A stretch of 64,000 nucleotides of DNA from Anodontia alba. Taxonomy: Eukaryota; Mollusca; Bivalvia; Lucinida; Lucinidae. The position numbers were made by a program, and so were the translations under genes. The notes under the pieces were generated by a model, which had not been told where the DNA came from, ran no database searches, and was given only the letters and a program-made list of their open reading frames with translations. Location of the stretch: contig OZ024823.1 in the NCBI GenBank assembly GCA_964016985.1, positions 134,808,112 through 134,872,111 on the forward strand. Reading direction: 5' to 3'. This document shows positions 1-13,059 of this stretch, in pieces (position 1 is the stretch's first letter; each line of letters opens with the position of its first letter).

Positions 1-296
1 AAGCGAGGTAATCGCAATGCTAAAAGGACTGAGAAACACAAGAACAGAATGACACAAGGTAAGACATAAAACAAATCGCCTGGTAGAATAAACCACAAAG
101 CAACAAAGAGTAAGACTAACACCGGGACCACCGCCTTAGAACGGTCAGCAGAGTAAACCACCGTGGGGTTTAAAGCACTTTTACAGCTAGCCAACTTCAC
201 CCTGGGTCCCGATGCTACTCTTAATACAGAAATACGTAACAATTCGGGTCCCGATGCTACTCTTAATACAGAAATACATAAAAATTCGGTTCGCAA
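1..296 (-). mobile_element. Truncated Naiad terminal repeat at the window edge
   Basis: Matches the terminal repeat from 'aagcgaggtaatcgcaat' to 'aaaaattcggttcgc', with the segment 'cgggtcccgatgctactctt' duplicated (about 205-225 and 244-264). The left end is cut by the window. Confidence 0.8.
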
Positions 297-373
297 AATA
301 CGATTTTTGTTCTTTTATGTGTTCTGTGTTTCCAAGGGCAAGCATTATAGATTTTTATTTGACTTCACTCTAG

Positions 374-598
374 CTGGTGTAGACTGGCTCCAGTCTCCAG
401 TGACTATTTTTTTATTATTATAATCCTGTTTAATAATCCACTAAAATAAAACCAAAAAAATATCATAACTATAAAGGCTGGTCACTAGTGACCAGCCTTT
501 ATAGTCATGATATTTTTGGTTGTATTTTAGTGGCTTATCAACAGGATTATAAGAAAAATATTTAGTCACTGGAGACTGGAGCCAGTCTATAGCAGGCG
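374..598. repeat. Long foldback element
   Basis: Inverted repeat of about 110-nt arms: 'agactggctccagtctccag' on the left returns as its complement at 560-582, and the centre is a perfect palindrome around 'ctggtcactagtgaccag' (479-496). Confidence 0.85.
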
Positions 599-1292
599 TT
601 GTGCCATCTGATCGCCGTAAAAGTCTCCTCCTACTTCATCATAGTGCAGTTCATTTTTTATGTTCCTTGGGATCAGCGAGCCTATCCATGTATCGTGGAA
701 AAATCGAGTTCCGATTACGCTAGCGGGCATATGCAACCCAGCAAAGTAGATTGCTGTCAGACTTTCATGGAAACCAAGCCTCCGATTTTCTTTCTTTTAT
801 ATGTTCTTTATAGATTTTACTTGTTCATACTAATGATCGCGGAAACATCAATTTAAAGGGAATTGAACTAATACAGTTTCAAGGGAACCATACCTGTCAA
901 AATTGTGTTTTCTCCTGAAAAGAGATCTTCTCTAAAAGGTAAGAATTTGCTTCCCCTGGGAGCAAATTCTTTTCTTTTAAAGAAGACCCTTTTCAGAAAG
1001 AGCATGATTGGTAGGAATACAAACTGGAAGTTATCTCATTTTAAAAGTGGTAGAAAATCTACCAATTCCCCTTAATATATATTTTTTATTTAATCTGTTA
1101 CTATTACATGCCATACAAAGCAATTTGCAAATGCATTAATAATTTCTCCAGAATTACAGTATACTAGCATGTGGCATTAAAAGAAGATTATATCATGCAT
1201 GAAAACATACTTTCACAAATAACTTCTTTACTTTGTGTTGAAAATAACTTTCGACAACATGTCACAATAAGGTAAAAGGCTTCATGAGAAAC

Positions 1293-1295
<3 letters not shown>

Positions 1296-1342
<47 letters not shown>
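1296..1342. repeat. (AG)n microsatellite
   Basis: About 23 AG units at the 3' end of the LINE remnant. Confidence 0.95.
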
Positions 1343-1345
<3 letters not shown>

Positions 1346-3484
1346 CTGCCGTCTACAATTAACTTTTGCTTTCTTACTTGCTTCTAAAAAGTTTTTAAAT
1401 TTTCCCCAAGCTCGTTCAAAATCTAAAAGTTTATCCTTTATAAGAGCTATTTCTTGTTCAACGCGTTTTTTTTCTTATATATAGCTTAAAACCCTCCCAC
1501 ACTGGCATTGCTTTCTGATACTTATAACTAAATATAAAATATTTTGCAGTAAAAATTATAAAATTCTTTATTATAATATCTGGATCCTACCTTTTCTGTA
1601 GTCCAAAAGTTATGCTTTTAAAAGTTACGTCTAAGTATATGTTATGTTCCATTAGGAATTCCTTTAATTGCATCCAGAAGCTTTGCACATGCCTGCATTC
1701 CCAAAACAATGGTTTAATGTTTCGATTTCCATATTACAAAAATCACAAAGATGAACTCACTAATTTACATTTGTTTAAGAACTGATTTGTTGGTATTATT
1801 ATTTTTTAATACTTATATTGAAAATCTCTAATCTTGATTTCATTTATTGTCGTAAGTGTGGTGCAGTATATGTTTTTCCAGTTTAATTCTTCATCCAAAA
1901 ACATTCATTCCATTTCTGTTCTGACTTTTCCCTCCAACATCTTCAGAGTTCAGCAGTATATTGTTAACAAATTATTTGTTTGTTTTGCTTTTTGAAGCTG
2001 GTCAAAAACGGTAGGGGCCCGAAAAACAGCTCTGTTTTCTTGCTTCAGTTGAGCATTCCGGTTATTTGGTATACTTTGAACCAGGCTTATATATTTTAGA
2101 AAGTCAGTTCTAGGTAAATTATATAAGCCTGTTAATTCTTCAAAAGAGTATATTCCTCTACAAACTATAATCATAAATATCTTTTATATATTTAATACCT
2201 GTTTGGGGCCAATTTTTGTATAATAATGTGCGATTTCCAGCTTTCATATTTAAATTATTCCATAAAATTTCATTGCTATAATACACTGTTGCGTGTTTTT
2301 TGTTAAGTTTAATCAAGGTTATTAAAATGTCTGTTAAAAAAGCATTATCTTTAAAATTCACCTGTATATCCTTCCCATGAATGACACATTCAAAGTATAA
2401 ACCCATACCGAAATTGTTTAATCTATTTAAATATATTTTCTTTAATAAACTATTGCTGTTTGGGTCTAATAGCCTTTATATCCAAGTTATTTCAAGCGAA
2501 TGTATAAATTTTCTTATGTCCACCATTTGTATTCCACCTGCTTCATATTTTTGTATCAAAGTATTTCGCTTCATTTTCTGAGGTTTGTTGTCCCAAATAA
2601 ATGCATACATTATTTTTTCAATGTGTTTAATTGTACCATTTGAGGGATTCAGAAGAGCAGAAAGTGCAAATATTAATTTTGGGAGAGCAAACGCTTTTAT
2701 AACATTATTTTTTCTCAATAATGTTAATTTCCTATGCTGCCATTGTTTCAGGCAAGTTTCAAATGGTTTTATTTTTTAATCCAAATTAAATTTTAGATCC
2801 GTTCTTTATTTGTGGAAAAGACCATCCCGAGAGCTTTGGTTTCATATGAGCTCCATTGAAATTTCATTTTTCCAGGTATACTATATTTGTATCTTTTGTA
2901 ACACCTATTCGTAAAACTTGGCTTTTTTTGCATTTAATTTTAAACCGGATATAAAGCTAAAATTTTTTAATATGTCATTAAGGTTTCAAAAGACCTTTTT
3001 GAACCATCTAGGATAAAAGACGCATCATCTGCATAACATGTATGTTTCAGTTCACATCCTGCTGTTGTTTTACCTTTAATATTTTTGTTTATTCTTATTT
3101 GGTAAGTTAATAATTCCATACAAATTATAAACAAATATGGGGAGAGTGGACAACCTTGGCGTACGCCACGTTTAACAGAGAAGAATTCCGATTGAAAACC
3201 ATTATTTGTAACATAACTAGTTGCATTTGAGTAAAAAATGTCTTATCCAGTTCACTGAAGTTATTAAAATGGCTGTGCCTTTACTATTAGTTTTCATTTC
3301 ACTTAAATACGAGTCATTTTCCCCATTCCGTTTCCCATACGTTGTGTGTCCCGTCATCAGAATGAGTTTCTTACAATAAGCAGATTGAATATTGTTTTTC
3401 TTTAAGCCATGCAAAAATGTGATCCCGTTTACTTTTATTACCTAATCCTCTGACATTATAAGAGCATATTTTTACATTCATTTA
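1296..3484 (-). mobile_element. L1-like non-LTR retrotransposon remnant
   Basis: The ORF2-like frame begins near 3479 (MNVKICSYNVRGLGNKSK, the start of an APE endonuclease), runs into LKEKQ and SNSKGTAIL, then jumps to RT (FFSVKRGVRQGCPLSPY; YADDASF), so the endonuclease end and RT beginning are missing (join near 3235). It continues through KAFALPKLIFALSALLNPSN and YAFIWDNKPQKMKRNTLIQK to a C-terminal zinc-knuckle region near 1690-1745. Multiple frameshifts and stops. The 3' end runs into a (GA)n tract at 1296-1342. Inactive. Confidence 0.85.
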
Positions 3485-4311
3485 AACAATATGGAGAGAA
3501 ATGTATGTATTCGGCAGCAGCAAAGAAAGAAAGAAAAAAGATTTCCAAAGGTCTCTGACCAAAGAACATTGATATTTTGGTATATCGAAAGGAGGAGCGA
3601 GCGCAAATATAGAATCATACTCCAGCGATTCTTATTCGCAATTGCACAGTTTCACTATAAATTTATGTATCCAGCAGCCACAACAAAATAGTAAAAAGCA
3701 TGTGTACAGGAGAGAGTATATGTGCCGATTACCTAACGATTTAGGTGCATACACCCTTGATTACAAGACCTTTTCCATTATCATAGTGGATAACCTCGTG
3801 AGTTGTTTGTTTGTACTCATACAATAACATTATAGTGTCTCTTTGAGCCGAATATATTACATTCAGTAAAAAGCCGAACATACTAACCATTTCATTGTGT
3901 TTACAGTTTTGTATATACTTCTATATGTATTCCTGCAGAATCTATCATATCAATTTCGCCAGCAATCTCTGAGTTCTTGATTTCTGTAGATGGTCTGCAA
4001 TAGACAGTGAATGAGTAACAATATAATAAAAGTTACAACATCCCCCATGTTACAGTATTGAAGCATTCGGATAGGCAAGCCAGATCAGAAACAGTAGAGT
4101 GTGGCAAAAGATCCGGGTCTACACTGCCACTTATCCAACAAGTTTAAATACATGAACGGGTTGTAAAATACGTGTTTTAAAATGTTAGAACAAGTATGAT
4201 TTAGAGATAACAGGTCCGATTACTTAGGGTAATTACGAAATATGAGTAACAGTAACGATACAGAATATATACAACCTGCCTCATAAGACAGAGACAATCC
4301 TGCACATCAGA
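3485..4311. other. No gene seen
   Basis: AT-rich non-coding sequence with only short chance frames and no recognised repeat boundaries. Confidence 0.6.
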
Positions 4312-4553
4312 GCCCAGTTGTTCAAAGCTAACGATGTCGTTAGTTAACGATTCGTTAAAATTTACATCGAGTGATACGCAAATATGCTGAAATGTTTTGC
4401 TGAAAAAATGTGAGTAGCTTTTGCAGTGCAAAAGCTTCTCACATTTTTTCAGCAAAAAATATCAGAATATTGTATATTGAATCCGCTAAAACAGTTAACG
4501 AAATGACCCTTAACGAGCTCGTTAAGTTAACGACGCTTTGAACAACTGGGCCC
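4312..4553. mobile_element. MITE-like element, family 'GCCCAGTTGTTCAAA'
   Basis: Terminal inverted repeats 'gcccagttgttcaaagctaa' and its complement ending 'aacaactgggccc', with an internal palindrome 'gagtagcttttgcagtgc' / 'gcaaaagcttctcaca'. Other copies at 46754-47476 (interrupted) and 47807-48119. Confidence 0.85.
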
Positions 4554-4559
4554 AGATCA

Positions 4560-5380
4560 TTCTGTTTAGTACCATATTTAACCTATATATTAGGATATTT
4601 TAATTCCTTACTTTACTTCGGCCGAAATTTGAACAAGCCCATTGTATTTCCTTAAGAGGTATCAGGACCAGCTCATGAACTTCTGCATATTTGTCAATAA
4701 ATACTTACATCCGGTAAAGGCATACTGCATTTTACCCCTTGGACAATCAGGCCTGAGCAAACAGGCTTGACCTCATCTAAATGCTCCTAAAGGGAGCTTC
4801 ACTTATATTTCTGCATTGTTTGCTATTCAGTTACAACAGTTTTAGCAGGTCCACAATGTCATTCTTTCAGTGATAGGTAATTATTGCATTTCATGAATTT
4901 CTTCAGTACTTTTAGTTACTTCATAAGGTAGTTGAATGTAAGGAATATGGTAAGGAGAAAGATGTCCGTATATAAAGGGAAAATTCAGTATATCTATTTG
5001 ATATAGCGGGGGATCAGTGTTTTATTGAACTATGGAACTACTACATTGCTGGACGGTTAATAGCAAACATTGTAGAACCTGAGGCCTGTCTGTTCGAATA
5101 CTTAGGATAGTACACCAACAAAAATATTCCAGCCCTTTATGTCTATTTATTTATAGTTTCTTCTTTAAGTTGCTTTAGATCAATAAAATTCGTTTAGATT
5201 TCTACTTTTCTTTGCTGTTATTATATGTATTCTTACATGTAATCGAATTTATATATCTTTCTTCTTTACATCAGTCTGCAAAATGCTGCTGTCACCAACA
5301 GCGAACACAGAAAGAGTATCACACTCAAACAAAGTGGTGCTGTCACTATAAAACCATGCAGAGATATTTGAGTATACACC
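4560..5380. other. No gene seen
   Basis: AT-rich sequence without coding signatures or clear repeats. Confidence 0.5.
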
Positions 5381-5397
5381 ATAAGACTAGAACTGTC

Positions 5398-5450
5398 CCT
5401 GGACTGTACCACGAGGCCTTAATGGCCGAAACTAGCTAGTCTGTCCCAGA
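5398..5450 (+). ncRNA. Hammerhead-ribozyme-like motif, partly degraded
   Basis: 'gaggccttaatggccgaaac' then 'tagctagtc': stem II (GGCC/GGCC), GAAA, a short helix III hairpin (ACU-AGCU-AGU) and the cleavage triplet GUC, all as in a type I hammerhead. Flanks CTGGAC and GTCCCAG can form helix I. The first core block CUGAUGA is replaced by 'ccacga', so this copy is probably inactive. Confidence 0.5.
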
Positions 5451-5478
5451 AGACTTAGACACTTCAGCTTTTATTAGT

Positions 5479-5505
<27 letters not shown>
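5479..5505. repeat. (GT)n microsatellite
   Basis: About 13 GT units. Confidence 0.95.
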
Positions 5506-5510
<5 letters not shown>

Positions 5511-5544
5511 TTGCTCGCAAGGATCAATCCCTTTAGACCCAGCT

Positions 5545-5640
5545 AGCATTCTTTGTAAATCTACGTCGGGCCATTATCGGCCCTTCAGCTACCCTGACGG
5601 GCCGATGACGGCCCGCTATAAATTTATGTAGAATGCTTAC
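5545..5640. repeat. Short inverted-repeat element
   Basis: 'agcattctttgtaaatctac' ... 'gtcgggccattatcggccc' ... 'gatgacggcccgctataaat' ... 'tagaatgct'. The same element occurs at 42275-42380, with clearer arms. Confidence 0.7.
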
Positions 5641-7269
5641 TGGGGAATGTATAAACCTATAAACACTTTCAAGAAGACTGGTTGATCTACATTTGACAGG
5701 TTACTAAGAATCGATTGACCGTGTATTGTGGACAGATGAGACAGATCTGGTACAAGAAACCCCGTGGCAGCTAACGGTTTATTTAGGTCTGCAGATATTA
5801 TATTCGACAGTTGCCAAACATTCTTTAACTCAAATATTGGTTCACAGGAGTCTTAATAGAAAGAATAAACGAGAAATAAAGACGAGAAAACACATCGCAT
5901 CAAACTGTCAACCAGTGTTCGGCTTGTCTACCATGGAAGCAGCTTAGAAGGGTCTTAAAAACATTGAATAAAATGCTAAATGGTCAGAATGATAGTATGG
6001 TGGTCTGGTGTTTTAACATCCCATCAAAAGTATTTCTGTCACATGCAAGTGAGGGATCCTTTAGAAGCAAAACAAAAGAGCAAAAGACTAAGAAGGCTAA
6101 AATGATACAAATAAAATAAAATAAACGAAATAAATAAAAAAAAATAGATGGCACGTTATCGCGAAATCCCTAAGCTTTTGTGACTTGAAGGTCACATGTT
6201 GCAGAGTGAAAAATAATGTTGGTCTTGCACACCCTTACCACGCGGGGAAATCATGTAGCAAGTTGGTCAAATTCCGCCCAGTGTGTTAGGAGGAAATAGC
6301 GAGACGGAAGGACGGATGGACGGAAGCATCCACAATATTGCCGTCGCTAAAGCATGGAATAAAAATCAAAACTAAAATAAGAGAAAATAGCATTGTTTTA
6401 TCAAAACTGTTCATGAACAGTACCTAAAGTTCAAGCTTCCTAATCTCTTATCAACGTATTTTGGAATAGCATTTTCTTACATTATTTAACTATTAAAATG
6501 TTACTCTTGGAAGCAATAAATCGAGAAAGTGAATGTCAAGATGTCCAATGACCCAATGAGAAAAATATGAAATATGCAAAAGCATTTTTGAGAAAACACT
6601 ATACTCTTTGGGTCGAATGTTTACAATCAAGCCTAAGTATACATGTACCAAAACTTCCTTAAGGTTGTTGTCCACGTGATTATCATTGACAAATGGAATC
6701 AAACAGCGCGTTTGTACGAAATCCAGGTAACGGTTATTTACAGCCGCGCTATTCTTGTCGCTAAGACGCCAGAGTGCCGTGTGTAAAACCTGGATTTGAC
6801 ATCGGCAATCAGTGCAGACCCAGATCAAACGCCACAGAACACGGCATCTGTTCAGGGTCTGCTCTATTTGCTTAAATTACAGGTAGTTAAAGTTAAAGGA
6901 AACAATCCTAAGTCCTCGTTCAGGACCATTTTCTCAGCCTACACTTAGAAACAAACGGGTCGTCAGTGCTGTCAGTGCTTTGATTATTTTGCCCTTTGAA
7001 TTTTCACTTTAAATCAGTACAGCGCACCTTTATTTCTGGCCGGGTTTATAGGTTGTTACATGCTGCATGATATTGGAATAAAAGTTAATCACTTTACTGG
7101 TCTCTTTCAGCTTGGTTGTAAAGCATATATTTCCGTGGACATGCAAACTTGACACTGACTTTCATTTTTGTTACCCTTTTGCTCACAAGTGAGATAATAA
7201 AAAAAACGGTTACTCCCCCTTTGTAGTCAAATTAACCTATTTATGCCTAGTATCTCATAAAAGGGACAT

Positions 7270-7338
7270 TGGCAAACAGTGTAGACTAGATCAGACGCCA
7301 CAGAACGCGATATCTGATCAGGGTCTACACTGTTTGCA
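7270..7338. repeat. GATC hairpin element
   Basis: Palindromic 70-mer 'ggcaaacagtgtagac' ... 'gtctacactgtttgc' with inner 'gatcagacgcc'. One of about a dozen copies of a short foldback family in the window. Confidence 0.8.
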
Positions 7339-7870
7339 TTAAATACAGGAATTTCTCTAAAACACCGTAATAATAGTAACCCCGTCAAAAAACAACAACA
7401 ACAACAACAACAATAAAAAAAACAACAAAAAAACAAAAAAAAAAAAAACCAAAACACAAAAAAAAACAAAACAAAACAACAACAGAATTCCTTATGTTGA
7501 AAAGGGACCTTTTCAACAGTTGAAGTAGCCAGATCCACTCAAGATAAACGGGTTAATAACATTGAAAGAGGCAGAACTCCAGTGAATTTATGAATATAAT
7601 ACATTGTTGTTAAATTATTTGTGCCGAGTGGACTTTTCTACAATAACTCTTTGGACGTCTCCATTTCCAGTAGAAGGGGTGTCTGGTTACTTTTTAATAT
7701 TACCATGTCTTATCGCAATTGATATAGGTAATGAAAGCAATGTAGACCCTGACCAGAGTAAAAATCCAAAAGAATGCCTTTGAATACAAAGAACACATAA
7801 AAGAATGACACTCGAAGACTCGGTCTTATTAAGTCTCTTCATATGCAGCATTTTGCGACATTTAATATAG

Positions 7871-8011
7871 GGATCAAACATGGTTTTTCATGCATTAATA
7901 TTCGCCAGGTCCCATGAGAGGTGTTGAAAACCGAGGCCGAAGGCCGCGGTTTTCAACACCTCCCAAGGGACCTGGCGAATGTTAATGCATTCAAAAACCA
8001 TGTTCGATCGC
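7871..8011. repeat. Foldback element, about 140 nt
   Basis: 'gatcaaacatggtttttcat' at the left returns as its complement at the right. Centre 'ggtgttgaaaaccgaggc' / 'gcggttttcaacacc'. Confidence 0.85.
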
Positions 8012-8519
8012 TATTATTGCATAAAAACTGGAAACATTTGTTACATTTCGCGTTATTTCTTGCACTATTTTGTTTTGCCTTTTCACCGATGTCTCGCAAA
8101 CGTAATTTACACTGACTATGCTCGTTCTAGGGCCTGGCAGTACAGATCTCGTAACGGCAGCAAATCTGTGGCCCCGGTACAATCGTATTGAAAGTTGCGT
8201 AGCCGTGCATTAACAGCGCGTGAATTGCCTTGTTAATACACGGCTTTTCGCCGGTTAATGCACGGTTGTTAATAACGTGCGACACTGCTTTTTATGCAAT
8301 AATTTAGGTCTATACTGTTTGCTAATGTCCTTTTCATGGAAGGCTAGGCATAAATGGGTTAACGGAAAAAATATCTGAAACCTTTTTCGTGACATCTTTT
8401 CCTCTTTGAACATCTTGACGCACAATGATACTTTTCTGTGATAATTGTTGAAGCAGAAAAACAGTTTGAAAATGATATGACTAGAGTTTAGCCTCAAGTT
8501 GAGCAATATTATTACTGAC

Positions 8520-10900
8520 CGAAGCTAGCTTGTGAGGCCCAGTAAACTTGACATTTCAGCTGCTTTTAGTTTTTAATTCAAAATGGCCGTGATCGCAAAT
8601 TTTGTAGGCTGACGTCTTCACCACCTTGCAGTTGGACTACTTGGTGTTATTGGCTATTTTCTTGTTATTATCGACACGGCCGCTGTGTCAATAGCCTCCG
8701 CCAAATCACGGAACGCTTATAGTTTTCAGGATAAACACCGAACAACCCAAGCGTTCGTCTGACCATCACATTTTTGGTCACACACATCAAAATTCACATA
8801 GTTAGTCTATAGTAGTGCGTCCGCACGCCGAACTGCTCCGAGGTTCGGGGACTTCGAAGTTCCCATGGGATGCACATAATTTGCATACAAATAATCATAT
8901 ATCATCCAAAAACGTACCCACCAGATATCGCCATCACCATCACCATTAAGTAAAACTAACCTCCTTTAAGAAAAAATTCGAGAAATACTATTCAAAATAG
9001 AGGTAAAAAAAATCCCGGATTATTCATGCCAATTTAGTTAACCTTTCCTACTCTAGAGCAAATTCAGCAGACGACAAACTGATGATATTTTCATTTTCCT
9101 TAGAAATAGGCTTTGACTTAGGAGACAATTTGCATGAAATGTTAAATAAACGTCAAGAAGATTGCCTCTGGAAACAAAGAACACACTGCGGATTAGAAAA
9201 TAGGAGCCTCACTTTTATTGAGACTCTTCATAAGTAGTAATGAAGTTTGCAACACTGCTTACACCCTCTAGCGTATACATGAGCAGAACTTCATTTTCAA
9301 ATATACCACAATGGGCCCAATGATTCCAAAAGAATGACTATGGTGATGAACGGGGACATGTTCTACCGCCGCCACACGGCACTAAAGCCTATTTCCACGG
9401 AAAAAAGAAATATACTTCTAAAGAAATGAGTGTTGATCATATGCTTACTACATTTATCATATATATTCGGGCACCTTAACACATTGACATTCACATTCCA
9501 ACAGGTGTTGGAGAGTCTTTAATGTCTTGATGGAAGGGGAAACATTTTAGATCCTGAGTAAACAGTCCTTTAGAAGATTCATCTGGATGTACAAGGTTAG
9601 TATCATGTGGCAGTCGTAAAACGTCTCCCTGTACTTCACTAAAGTGTTGTTTATTTTTTTTTTCTGGTCCTTTGTGATCATTGACCCCATTAGGGGAAGG
9701 GTCAATTTTTGCTCAGGCTTGTATGTCCGAATACTTAGGATAAATGTAGTAACCGCCAACTCTACAAAACTAATTTATCAAATATGGGCAAGTAAAGTAT
9801 AAGCTTCTGTAAGCGCTATCATGAATTGAAAACCAAAATCAAAACTAGATTTTAATGAAAATTTACGGATGTACTGTGCTTTAATAACAGAACACATAAA
9901 GTATGTTTCATTTGTTGTTTCATTAGATAAGCCTTCGCTGTCCACCCGAATATGCTTTGGACCCCTGCCTATGCACAGTGTCTTGCACAGTCAAATCTGA
10001 GTATTCGCTGGCCGCACATGCAATATTGTAGGAAGTGCTATATTCCGGCTTATTTTCATTTTGGATTATTTCTTATTTCCGGACTGCCCAGGAAAGACTC
10101 GAACCAGATTGCGCGGATGTGCAAGCTGATCTGAATCTTCGCTAGGCGCATACATTATAAGGTACATTTTCTCACGTAGCATTCAGATTTGAGAACGCGA
10201 AAACACTATTACTACACTGCAAGAATGTAGATAAACGGTTGGTAAGAACGTTATTATGTTTGGAATTTCATAACAAACTGCAAACTAATAGGGCGGATAT
10301 TAAATTGGCTTCGACAAATACTAATTGAAATATATGTAATTCAGAAAACATGCAATCATTAAAGACATTCCAGTTACAGACAAAAAAGATAAGAACACTA
10401 TTTAAAGAAATAACAAACTGTTTTCGACTTTTGACTTAACTGATCTAAATAACAGATTTACAGAATTCAGCAATACTCTGAAAAAGGTAGTTTTGACAAT
10501 CATTCTGACTCCCCTCAGCCAGATATACTGCGATAAGAAGGGACCAAATTTACTAATAATGCTGTTTCAAAGTATTCCTAAAACTCTACTTCAAGATGTA
10601 TCTTGCTACACGTGGAAATTTGCATTTTTATATTGTTTTCATTTTTGTTATGAAAATAGGACGTGTGCTATGAAAATAGGACTTGTGCTCATATCTTACA
10701 TAGTATATGAAAATATATTTCCTAGGGGCGTGAAGGATATGGTATTTTTCATTATTCCTCATGAATTGACTCTATCAAACCGGTTCTTTTTCTCTTTTTT
10801 ATTTGATTCTATAGTCCCAAAGTATCTCCATTTTAGAATATTTTGTGATCAGTAGCCGTCACTAAATGTTTGTGTGGAGGCCGTCAAACGTCGCCTCGTC
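8520..10900. other. Non-coding stretch with one dispersed repeat
   Basis: 9150-9400 is a copy of the 'gattgcctttggaaacaaag' repeat (also at 11755, 27900, 40695, 40975, 44815 and 63180). The rest, including a 120-codon frame at 10493-10855 without recognisable domains, shows nothing I can support as a gene. Confidence 0.5.
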
Positions 10901-10901
10901 C

Positions 10902-11160
10902 CATTACGAAAACACGCCTATTCAAATATATTGAAAATCTTACAAGCAAAAAAGGACAATTTTCAGATAAAAAAAATCTGATATTTTTCATATTCCTGCT
11001 CAAAACATAAATTGTGGATACTCGTTAGAACCGCCTTTCTAATGAGTACCCACAATCTATGTTTTTAGCAAAATAAAAAAAATAATGTATACCCTGTAAA
11101 CCCCAGTTTTACCATATAAAAGTGGGGTTTAAGGGGGTCATTATATATATATTTCGTGAT
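10902..11160. mobile_element. MITE family 'CATTACGAAAACACGCC', copy 1
   Basis: 5' end 'cattacgaaaacacgcctat', central palindrome 'gatactcgttagaaccgcc' / 'taatgagtacccacaatc', then 'aagtggggtttaagggggtc' and 'ttcgtgat'. Slightly shortened at the 3' end. Confidence 0.85.
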
Positions 11161-11870
11161 ATACAGCTGTTATTATTACATTTTCTGGTCCTTTGGTGCT
11201 GCTGAGCTCAAACAGCATACGTGCAAACAATCATAAGCTTGAAGATGCAGGTAGCGTTGCATGTTTTCAATAGTCCTCGTGAACAGACCCAATAAACAAA
11301 CCAAAAAAACAAAAATGCTATTTTCTGGTTTTGATTTGTTCTGTATTTCAAAAGGATCCCAATTTCAGTACATTTTGGTAATTCCTTTAAAACATTATAT
11401 AACAGAACATTCATATCGAACCGTATCCTGAGGGATAAGTGAAAGAGGTATTCGGAATAATTTTGATACGAATACACCCTACGGGAACTGTAAAACTGTA
11501 TCTAGTCGTACACCTGGGCGTTAACATATGGTCATTTTCCTATGCTTCATTTTCAGTTTTCTAACAATACGTATTTTTTGAGAGTGATTTACTTTGATTT
11601 ACAAGTGTTTCTGTGAAGTTTCACTTATTGAATTAGGGAACCTCTATGCGAGCCGACAATCATGTTTTTTTTTTTTTTTTTTTTTGTTTTGTTTTTAAAT
11701 ATTTTACAACATCTGTACCTAGGGTGAAGATTTGGGTACCAGTAAAATCGATTTAATAAAAGTCGAAAAGGATTGCTTTTGGAAAAAAAACACACAAAAT
11801 CACGAAAATCGGAGACGCGGGTTGATTGAGTCTCTTCATGTGCATAGTTTTTGCAACTGACGGTTCTTAG

Positions 11871-12151
11871 CATTACGAAAACAAGCCTATATTTATACTG
11901 AAAATTTTACCACCAATAAATATTAATTTTCAGATAAAAATTCTAACATTTTCCATATTTCTGCTCAAAACATAGATTGTGGGTACTCGTTAGAACTGCC
12001 TCTGCGAGGTGGTTCTAACGAGTACCCATAATCTATGTTTTCGAGCAGAAATAAGAAAAAATAATGTATACCCCTGTAAACCCCACTTTACTATATAAAA
12101 GTGGGATTTAAAGGGGTCAACATTATATAGGCATGTTTTTTTTTTGTGATG
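11871..12151. mobile_element. MITE family copy 2
   Basis: 'cattacgaaaacaagcctat' to 'ataggcatg(T)n gtgatg', with the central palindrome 'gggtactcgttagaactgcc' / 'ggttctaacgagtaccca'. Confidence 0.88.
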
Positions 12152-12206
12152 GGCTGTGCTTCCTCATGCACCGAAAGACGAAAAGACGAGGAACAAACCA
12201 TGGCAA

Positions 12207-12486
12207 CATTACGAAAACACGCCTATTCAATTATATAGAAAATTTCACCACCAAATAAACCTGAAATTTTTCAGATAAAAACTCTGATATTTTTCAAATT
12301 TCTGCTCAAAAGATAGATTGTGGGTACTCGTTAGAACCGCCTCATCGAGGCGTTCTAACGAGTACACACAATCTATTTTTTTGAGCAGAAATAAGAAAAA
12401 TAATGTATACTTCTGTAAACCCCAGTTTTACTATATAAAAGTGGGGTTTAAGGGGGTCAACATTATATAGGCATGTTTTCGTGCTG
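12207..12486. mobile_element. MITE family copy 3
   Basis: 'cattacgaaaacacgcctat' to 'ataggcatgttttcgtgctg', same internal order as copy 2, only 55 nt away from it in the same orientation. Confidence 0.9.
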
Positions 12487-13024
12487 AAGGCACAATGACA
12501 AAGTTGCAATAACCGACGTACAAACAAAGACGTTGTGTGTTTGCTGGGTGGGTGGGGGTTTAAACTAGTATAATTCGTTCAATATCTCGACCTTAATATA
12601 TCATATATGAATTTATGACCACTTAATGTACTTCCCGGTGTTAGATAACCGACGGTTTCCATCCAGTGCTCACCATATACCGATAATACCGATGGGTCTC
12701 GGTGATGGGATCGTTTTGTCCACTGTGTTAAAAATCAGAGAACGAAACAGTGTGTTAGTCTGGCCAGTTTACCATGACTGTCCTGATAAGAATGTTACCA
12801 TGCGAGTTTGTACAGTATACTGGAAAACCAACGTAATAAGAAAAGCTAGACTGGTTTAACACGCCCCGCCCCCTCCCGATGTTTATTTTTTCATTTACTG
12901 ACCACTCTAAGTCGATTGTTCTGATATTTTTTTTGTAATACTTTGTGGCTTCTGGCTGCAGAATTATTTTCGTTTCATTCTGTTTGGTATCCTGTCTGTA
13001 TTTTTTTCTATGCGATCTTGCTTT

Positions 13025-13025
<1 letters not shown>

Positions 13026-13059
<34 letters not shown>

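Noticed and set aside
6493..6828. 111-codon minus-strand frame
   Set aside because: Partly made of hairpin-type repeat sequence; nothing recognisable.
8930..8946. (CATCAC)n resembling a His-tag coding run
   Set aside because: Short simple-sequence run with no reading frame around it.
10493..10855. 120-codon plus-strand frame
   Set aside because: Hydrophobic AT-rich translation with no motif, no neighbouring exon and no repeat copy to compare.
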